A stretch of 5,335 nt of DNA from Dehalococcoidia bacterium (GTDB lineage: Bacteria > Chloroflexota > Dehalococcoidia > SAR202 > UBA11138), in contig JAAXHZ010000145.1 in the NCBI GenBank assembly GCA_012270625.1, positions 1 to 5,335 of the forward strand. The letters run 5' to 3'. Within the stretch, counting starts at the first letter, position 1. Each line of letters opens with the position of its first letter. This document shows positions 1 to 5,335 of this stretch, one piece after another. The notes beneath the pieces are model-generated. The model was not told where the DNA came from and did no database searches. It saw nothing but the letters and a program-made list of their open reading frames with translations. The position numbers and the translations under genes were made by a program.

Positions 1-891
1 GGGATCGTAGTCCATGAACGTCAGCTCGCCGGTCTTGGATGGATGAAATCTCGCGATGTTAGGATTCGGCAGACGGTCCGGGTACGCGAGCGCGTACTGT
101 ATCGGCAACCTCATGTCAGGTGGGCTGAGCTGGGCCTTGACGGAGCCGTCGGCGAATTCAACCATCGAATGAATTATGCTCTGAGGATGAATAACTATCT
201 CGATATCTTCCCAGGGTATGCCGAACAGCCAGTGAGCCTCTATTACCTCGAGTGCCTTGTTCATAAGTGTCGCTGAATCGACCGTGATCTTCTGACCCAT
301 CCGCCAGGTGGGGTGCTTCAACGCCTGCTGAGGGGTAACCGATCCAAGCTCGGCGAAGGGTGTATCTCGGAACGCGCCCCCGGACGCCGTGATGATGAGC
401 TTTGCGGGAGTGGCGTCTTCGCCGCGGATGCACTGCCAGATCGCGTTTGGCTCGCTGTCCAGCGGGAGGATGTCTACGCTGTTGTCTGCGGCGCGGCGGG
501 TGACCAGCTCACCAGCCATCACGATTGTTTCCTTGTTCGCCAGCGCGATCTGCTTTCCAGCGTCGATAGCGTCAAGTGTGGGAGCGATCGCGACGTCGCC
601 TACGGTCGCAGTTACGACGACGTCGACGTCTGGATCGGTGGCGAGCTCTGACAACGTGCAGTCCTGCCAGCCAGTCTGAGGCAGGGCTGCCTTCTCGGAG
701 TCGCTGGCATTGCAGCAGACCAGCTTCGGGTTGAACTCGGCGATCTGCCCGGACAGCCGTTCGAGGCTGCGGTTGCACGAGAGTCCGACGACCTGGAACA
801 GGTCCGGAAATGTTCTGACGACGTCGAGGGTCTGCGTACCTATCGAGCCGGTCGAACCGAGTATGGCGAGCCTCTTTTTGGCAGCGGTCAT
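1..891 (-). CDS. dxr: 1-deoxy-D-xylulose 5-phosphate reductoisomerase, 3'-truncated by window edge
   Basis: Dxr converts 1-deoxy-D-xylulose 5-phosphate to 2-C-methyl-D-erythritol 4-phosphate with NADPH and a divalent metal, the committing step of the cytosolic MEP isoprenoid pathway. The frame stays open for 297 codons from ATG 891 to the window edge; the family is about 385-400 residues, so roughly the last 90 (C-terminal helical domain) are missing. Visible motifs in order are the NADPH loop GSTGSIG (12-18), ALANKE (116-121), LPLDSE with metal ligands D145 and E147, TASGGAF (168-174), H193, the substrate/metal segment VDSATLMNKALE (S206, N211, K212, E215) and HPQS (235-238). Spacing from H193 to S206 to E215 matches E. 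coli H209, S222 and E231. An in-frame TGA lies three codons upstream (898-900), so ATG 891 is the first possible start. No clear Shine-Dalgarno precedes it. It is 52 nt downstream of cdsA. All catalytic residues in view are intact. Confidence 0.97.
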   Translation of the reverse strand, partial: MTAAKKRLAILGSTGSIGTQTLDVVRTFPDLFQVVGLSCNRSLERLSGQIAEFNPKLVCCNASDSEKAALPQTGWQDCTLSELATDPDVDVVVTATVGDVAIAPTLDAIDAGKQIALANKETIVMAGELVTRRAADNSVDILPLDSEPNAIWQCIRGEDATPAKLIITASGGAFRDTPFAELGSVTPQQALKHPTWRMGQKITVDSATLMNKALEVIEAHWLFGIPWEDIEIVIHPQSIIHSMVEFADGSVKAQLSPPDMRLPIQYALAYPDRLPNPNIARFHPSKTGELTFMDYDP

Positions 892-914
892 GATTGCTCA
901 TCATACACATGACG

Positions 915-933
915 TGGCATTTACGGAATGCCA
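915..933 (-). other. 7-bp hairpin in the cdsA-dxr gap
   Basis: TGGCATT and AATGCCA form a perfect 7-bp inverted repeat around a 5-base loop, between the cdsA stop and the dxr start. The bases after it on the transcribed strand are not T-rich, so it is not a standard terminator. It may affect dxr translation or mRNA processing; function is inferred only from position. Confidence 0.4.
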
Positions 934-943
934 ATGCTCAACG

Positions 944-1744
944 CTACGTGATCCATGACCACCAGAACACCCCAACCGCAACCCACATGACCGAGTCCAA
1001 CCTGTCGAGTATGCCGCCGTGACCGGGCAGTATGCGTCCACTGTCGTCGACGCCCGCCACTCTCTTCAATCGCGACACGTACAGGTCTCCAAATTGCCCC
1101 GCGACCGAGAGGACGGCGGTGATGATGACCACTTCCACCAGACCGACGTCGAGGTCTGCCCATGCAGCGATCCCGATTCCGACAGCGATAGCGCCGATGA
1201 CGCCTCCAGCGGCCCCCTCCCACGTCTTGCGGGGACTGATAGTGGGCGCGAGCTGGTGCGAGCCAATAGCTCTGCCGATCGTGTACGCCGATACGTCGGT
1301 GGCGAAAGTGATCCCAAGCATCATGAAAATCCAATCGCGACCTCCATCCAGAACTGAGAGCGCGGCGACGTGGAACATCGCTAGACCGACGTACAGGGAG
1401 ATTGCAGCTATGGGAAATGTCGCCGCATATGCGCTGCCCTCTCTTTGGCTGGGCAGCAGCGCTACTGTTGCCGTGATCCACAACAGCCCCGCCAGCAAGA
1501 CGACTATGGCTGAGTCGTAGAAAGCATCCGACGTAACCCACGGAACCGTCAGCAGGGCTGCCAGCGCCGCGGCTAATGGAGGAGGCGGACGTTGCCCCCA
1601 GCTCCTCGCCATCCGCGCCAGCTCCCAGGCCGCCAGAGCGGCGGTCATCGCGACGATGCCCTTGAGCCAGTATCCGCCAAGCCACACCATTAGCAGCAGG
1701 ACTGGGATACCAACGATCGCTGTGAGCGCCCGCTGTATCAGCAT
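944..1744 (-). CDS. cdsA: Phosphatidate cytidylyltransferase (CDP-diglyceride synthase)
   Basis: CdsA condenses CTP with phosphatidic acid at the cytoplasmic membrane to give CDP-diacylglycerol, the precursor of bacterial phospholipids. The 266-residue protein has the family's usual length and is mostly hydrophobic, with several membrane segments (about 7-40, 54-70, 78-98, 108-130, 136-160, 178-196, 202-215, 251-264). The conserved loop FATDVSAYTIGR (147-158) with D150 is followed by ISPRKTWEG (169-177). The C-terminal family signature spans 224-250, beginning SRLKR and ending PGHGGILDRLD. Within it the usual Lys-Asp pair reads Asp-Asp (D233-D234), an unusual substitution; the second Asp and the HGG-DR-D core are kept. 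The start MLIQRALTAIVGIP resembles typical CdsA N-termini, supporting ATG 1744. No good Shine-Dalgarno precedes it, and a possible short ORF ends across the start. It lies between uppS and dxr in the conserved envelope gene order. Confidence 0.96.
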   Translation of the reverse strand: MLIQRALTAIVGIPVLLLMVWLGGYWLKGIVAMTAALAAWELARMARSWGQRPPPPLAAALAALLTVPWVTSDAFYDSAIVVLLAGLLWITATVALLPSQREGSAYAATFPIAAISLYVGLAMFHVAALSVLDGGRDWIFMMLGITFATDVSAYTIGRAIGSHQLAPTISPRKTWEGAAGGVIGAIAVGIGIAAWADLDVGLVEVVIITAVLSVAGQFGDLYVSRLKRVAGVDDSGRILPGHGGILDRLDSVMWVAVGVFWWSWIT

Positions 1745-1845
1745 CGTCGTGCTGACACGTTAGCTCGCGTAAACCGTAGGTGGCGAGGCTGTCGAGCCAT
1801 GAACTCTACTTTCGACGAGCTCGGATCGGGCAGGCAGCTTCGAGG

Positions 1846-1876
1846 TGTCTCCAAGACAGCCCTGCAAGCCGCAGGG
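1846..1876 (-). other. Two tandem small hairpins just after the uppS stop
   Basis: Three bases past the uppS stop the transcript can form a perfect 6-bp stem CCCTGC/GCAGGG with a 5-nt loop (1860-1876). Next to it is a 5-bp stem TGTCT/AGACA with a 3-nt loop (1846-1858). No T-run follows either, so they do not look like an intrinsic terminator. They could mark an mRNA processing or stabilising element, or be chance. The rest of the 135-nt uppS-cdsA gap shows no convincing promoter. Confidence 0.35.
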
Positions 1877-1879
1877 TGA

Positions 1880-2626
1880 TCAGTCCTCGACCCGGCCGAA
1901 CTTACGCCTCCGCCGACCGTAGTCCTCGAGTGCCTTTTTGACTTCCATTTCATCGAAGTCGGGCCAGAGCGCCGATGTACTGTAGAACTCAGCATAGGCG
2001 GCCTGCCACAGCAGAAAATTGGACAGACGCATTTCGCCCGCTGTCCTGACAATGAGGTCGGGGTCGGGGATGTCAGCAGTGTGGAGATATGTGGCGAACG
2101 AAGATTCGTCAACGTCACTCGGGTGCAGCCCATCCGCGAGCATTCGCTTTACGGCGCTTAGTATCTCGGAGCGTGCGCCGTAGTTGAACGCGACGCAGAG
2201 AGTCAGTCGGTCGTTGCCTTTGGTGAGAGCGATGCTTGTCTCAATCGCCTGGCGCAGATTGTCGGGAAGTCCCTCGAGACTACCGAGGTGGCGAATGCGT
2301 ACGCCCTGCCGATGGAGGTTCTCAGACTCCGTCCCTATCACATCGCTGAAGATCGAGATGAGGGCTTCTACCTCATCAGTTGGTCTCTCCCAGTTCTCGG
2401 TCGAAAAGGCGTACAGGGTGAGGTACTGCACACCGGCCTGGGCGAACGCCTCGATTGCTCGCCTGACGTTCTCGGTACCGGCCCGGTGCCCATCCGAACG
2501 AGAAAGCCCGCGTCTTACGGCCCATCTGCCGTTGCCGTCCATGATAATGGCGACGTGGCGTGGCGCCCTGCCGGCATCGGGACGAACGGCTGAGCCGGCG
2601 GCTGGAGCGGAAGCCGGAAGCGTCAA
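1880..2626 (-). CDS. uppS: Isoprenyl transferase / undecaprenyl diphosphate synthase
   Basis: This is a cis-prenyltransferase that extends farnesyl diphosphate with isopentenyl diphosphate units, normally to the C55 carrier used for peptidoglycan and surface polymers; it acts at the inner face of the membrane. At 248 residues it is family length. Motifs are HVAIIMDGNGRWA (24-36, catalytic D30), GHRAG with H47, YAFSTENWERP (72-82), FNYGAR (148-152 region), and DPDLIVRTAGEMRLSNF (188-204) with diphosphate-binding R194, R200 and S202, followed by the AEFY segment (E213). The common RTSGE reads RTAGE, a mild change. The start is TTG 2626: no ATG or GTG occurs in frame before M29, which lies inside the catalytic motif. 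A GAGGT ribosome-binding site precedes the TTG by 9 nt. The TTGA overlaps the frr stop by 4 nt, so translation is probably coupled. Product chain length cannot be read from sequence alone. Confidence 0.97.
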   Translation of the reverse strand: MTLPASAPAAGSAVRPDAGRAPRHVAIIMDGNGRWAVRRGLSRSDGHRAGTENVRRAIEAFAQAGVQYLTLYAFSTENWERPTDEVEALISIFSDVIGTESENLHRQGVRIRHLGSLEGLPDNLRQAIETSIALTKGNDRLTLCVAFNYGARSEILSAVKRMLADGLHPSDVDESSFATYLHTADIPDPDLIVRTAGEMRLSNFLLWQAAYAEFYSTSALWPDFDEMEVKKALEDYGRRRRKFGRVED

Positions 2627-3186
2627 ACTTCCATGACCTCTTGCTCTTTGTCCTTCTTCATGTCGTCCATCTGACTTATGTAGAGGTCCGTAAGCTCCTG
2701 AAGATCGCTCTGCGCTCTTCGGGACTCGTCCTGGGACAATTCCTTGCCGCGTTCCATCGACCGGAAGCTCTCGACGCCCGACCGGCGAATGTTTCGCACC
2801 GCGACGTGGCCGTCCTCCACCTTGCGCCCGACCAGCCTGACGAGGTCGCGCCTGCGGTCCTCGGTGAGAGGTGGAATAGAGATGCGGATTACGGTCCCGT
2901 CGCTATTGGGCATCAGGCCGAGGTCCGACTTCATGATCGACTTTTCGACCTCTTTCATCGCTGTCCTGTCCCAGGGCTGGATCATTAGCAGCCTGGCCTC
3001 CGGGACGGTTATGGAAGCGATCTGATTCAAGGGTGTGGGAACGCCGTAGTAGTCAACCAGAAGGTTTTCGACCAGTCTGGGTGAGGCTCTTCCAGTCCTG
3101 ATGCCGCCCAGCTCTCGCTCCAAAGCGGCTACCGACTTCTCCATTCTTGAGCTGGTATCGTCGAGAACTTCATCAATGTCTGCCAT
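2623..3186 (-). CDS. frr: Ribosome recycling factor
   Basis: RRF works with EF-G to split the post-termination ribosome so that subunits can be reused. The 187-residue protein matches the family's usual 185 or so. The N-terminal part of the three-helix domain holds IRTGRASP (29-36). The small beta domain (about 31-105) includes YYGVPTPLNQIASI (46-59), the PWD segment (71-73) and LGLMPNSDGTVIRISIPPL (89-107). The sequence then returns to the long helices with LTEDRRRDLVR (107-117) and NIRR (132-135), the basic region that contacts rRNA. The tail is strongly charged. ATG 3186 is preceded by a textbook GGAGG 9 nt upstream, which settles the start. The gene is 67 nt downstream of pyrH and overlaps uppS by 4 nt. 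Nothing looks broken. Confidence 0.98.
   Translation of the reverse strand: MADIDEVLDDTSSRMEKSVAALERELGGIRTGRASPRLVENLLVDYYGVPTPLNQIASITVPEARLLMIQPWDRTAMKEVEKSIMKSDLGLMPNSDGTVIRISIPPLTEDRRRDLVRLVGRKVEDGHVAVRNIRRSGVESFRSMERGKELSQDESRRAQSDLQELTDLYISQMDDMKKDKEQEVMEV
2636..2640 (-). promoter_or_regulatory. Shine-Dalgarno of uppS, inside the end of frr
   Basis: GAGGT on the minus strand lies within the last codons of frr, 9 nt before TTG 2626. It supports the TTG as the uppS start, since the only later ATG in the N-terminal region is inside the catalytic DGNGRW motif. Together with the 4-nt stop/start overlap it suggests coupled translation. Confidence 0.75.
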
Positions 3187-3195
3187 GTCCCATAA

Positions 3196-3200
3196 CCTCC
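3196..3200 (-). promoter_or_regulatory. Shine-Dalgarno of frr
   Basis: GGAGG on the minus strand, 9 nt before ATG 3186. This strong match fixes the frr start. An ATG at 3192-3190, between the site and the start, is in another frame. Confidence 0.85.
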
Positions 3201-3253
3201 GAAGTGGAATGGATTAGGCTAAGTATAGTCCACCGCCGCTCACTATTGCGCGG

Positions 3254-4512
<1,259 letters not shown>

Positions 4513-4515
4513 TTT

Positions 4516-4521
4516 CCTCTT
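4516..4521 (-). promoter_or_regulatory. Probable Shine-Dalgarno of tsf, tightly spaced
   Basis: AAGAGG on the minus strand lies only 3 nt before ATG 4512, closer than usual. No other ATG, GTG or TTG nearby in frame would fit better, and the N-terminus MAVSVDDIKALR fits the family, so the start stands. Confidence 0.55.
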
Positions 4522-4557
4522 GTTATTCCTGAGCGGGGTCGTTGTGAGACCCGAAAC

Positions 4558-5335
4558 TTAGTCTTGCACAGCAGCCGGTTCTAGGACTGTACCGTCGGCA
4601 GGCGCGGGAGAAGCGGCCCGGGCTTCTTCAGCCGGGGCTGTGGCTGCGGACTCCTGTAGAGCCGCATCGGTGGCGCCGAGCTCGGAATCCCCCTCTGAGA
4701 TCTCGTCAGTATCCAGCGAGGTCCTTCGATTGTGACCTTCGATGATCGCTTCGGCCATCTTGGCGGTTACCAGCCGGATGGACCTGATCGCGTCGTCGTT
4801 GCCTGGAATTGGATAATCAATCTGGTCCGGGTCACAGTCGGAATCTACCAGCGCCACGATTGGCACACCGACCTTGCGAGCCTCGGCAACGGCGATGTGC
4901 TCCTTGCCAATGTCCACTACGAACAGAACTCCCGGCATCTCCGTCATCTCTTTGATGCCTGACAAGTGTCGGTTTAGACGCCTGATCGTGTCTTCGAGCT
5001 TCAGAGACTCTCGCTTTGTCAGCCTTGTGAACTCGCCCTTGGCCTGCTCCTGTTCGAGATGCACCAGGTAGTCGATTCTCGACTGAATTGTCTTGAAGTT
5101 GGTGAGAGTGCCACCGAGCCAGCGAGTAGTGATGTGGAACGCGCCGCTCCTGGTGGCTTCGTGGATAATCGAGTCCTGGGCCTGCTTTTTAGTTCCCACC
5201 ATGAGGACGCGATGGCCCTGGCCGACCATGTCGGTCATGAAATCCATGGCGGTATCCAGCATTCGCAGGGTCTTCTGCAGGTCGATGATGTGAATGCCGT
5301 TTCGATGCGCGAAGATGTACTGCTTCATCTTCGGG
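4558..5335 (-). CDS. rpsB: 30S ribosomal protein S2, 5'-truncated by window edge
   Basis: S2 is a late-assembling protein of the small subunit, placed between head and body on the solvent side and needed for S1 binding in many bacteria. The visible part is 258 residues and begins at Pro-Lys just before [20 protein letters not shown]; in the family this follows the WNPKM stretch, so about 35-40 N-terminal residues lie beyond the window and the ATG at 5328 is internal. Counting from that Met, the S2 core shows VGTKKQA (44-50), [13 protein letters not shown] (69-81), a coiled-coil insert (about 85-130), [10 protein letters not shown] (131-140), [20 protein letters not shown] (159-178) and IRSIRL (181-186). 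After EGHNRR (197-202) comes a tail of about 55 residues rich in Asp, Glu, Ala and Pro that ends at the TAA. Such acidic tails occur in several phyla and vary greatly. It is the first visible gene of the cluster. Confidence 0.98.
   Translation of the reverse strand, partial: PKMKQYIFAHRNGIHIIDLQKTLRMLDTAMDFMTDMVGQGHRVLMVGTKKQAQDSIIHEATRSGAFHITTRWLGGTLTNFKTIQSRIDYLVHLEQEQAKGEFTRLTKRESLKLEDTIRRLNRHLSGIKEMTEMPGVLFVVDIGKEHIAVAEARKVGVPIVALVDSDCDPDQIDYPIPGNDDAIRSIRLVTAKMAEAIIEGHNRRTSLDTDEISEGDSELGATDAALQESAATAPAEEARAASPAPADGTVLEPAAVQD

Noticed and set aside
572..934. A 120-codon open frame on the minus strand overlapping the dxr start
   Set aside because: It is an Arg-rich shadow of dxr; the dxr frame carries GSTGSIG and ALANKE.
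1032..1520. A 162-codon plus-strand frame opposite cdsA
   Set aside because: It is antisense to a well-supported gene, with low-complexity Pro/Ala/Thr composition and no recognisable domain.
921..1685. A 254-codon open frame on the minus strand overlapping cdsA
   Set aside because: It is in another frame of cdsA, is rich in Arg/Gly/Ser with no family motif, and cdsA has clear signature motifs.
3222..3227. TATACT, a possible -10 box in the pyrH-frr gap (minus strand)
   Set aside because: No acceptable -35 lies 16-18 nt upstream (the bases are CGCAAT-like), so an internal frr promoter is not supported.
4536..4552. GGGTC/GACCC inverted repeat after rpsB
   Set aside because: The stem is only 5 bp with a 7-nt loop and no T-run; too weak to call an attenuator or terminator.

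Overview
The window is a stretch of core bacterial chromosome. Seven housekeeping genes all lie on the minus strand, so transcription runs from high to low coordinates: rpsB (cut at its 5' end), tsf, pyrH, frr, uppS, cdsA and dxr (cut at its 3' end). This is the widely conserved rpsB-tsf-pyrH-frr-uppS-cdsA-dxr order. I see no mobile element, CRISPR array, RNA gene, plus-strand gene or horizontally acquired cassette, and no exotic system.

Organism: the DNA is moderately GC-rich. EF-Ts is a compact 167-residue form, far shorter than the roughly 280-290 residues of E. coli or Bacillus. Short EF-Ts together with this gene order suggests a deep-branching, non-proteobacterial lineage. Chloroflexota (Dehalococcoidia/SAR202-like) is my best guess, from general resemblance only; no search was run.

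Layout: (1) 4558-5335 is rpsB, ribosomal protein S2, with a long acidic Ala/Pro-rich C-terminal tail. (2) 4009-4512 is tsf, the EF-Tu nucleotide exchange factor. (3) 3254-3994 is pyrH, UMP kinase. Its only well-placed start codon is ATA; the first ATG in frame (3898) would cut off the nucleotide-binding N-terminus. (4) 2623-3186 is frr, ribosome recycling factor. (5) 1880-2626 is uppS, undecaprenyl diphosphate synthase, starting at a TTG that overlaps the frr stop by 4 nt. (6) 944-1744 is cdsA, CDP-diglyceride synthase. (7) 1-891 is dxr, the DXP reductoisomerase of the MEP isoprenoid pathway.

The genes form a translation half (S2, EF-Ts, RRF, with UMP kinase feeding nucleotide pools) and an envelope half. 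In the envelope half Dxr commits carbon to isoprenoids, UppS builds the C55 carrier for wall synthesis, and CdsA makes the CDP-diacylglycerol precursor of phospholipids. Gaps are short (14-135 nt) and hold no T-tract terminator, so one polycistronic transcript is likely. The longest non-coding stretch is the 135 nt between uppS and cdsA, which holds two small hairpins and a possible 20-codon ORF overlapping the cdsA start. The most notable observations are the ATA start of pyrH and an Asp in place of the usual Lys in the CdsA family signature.
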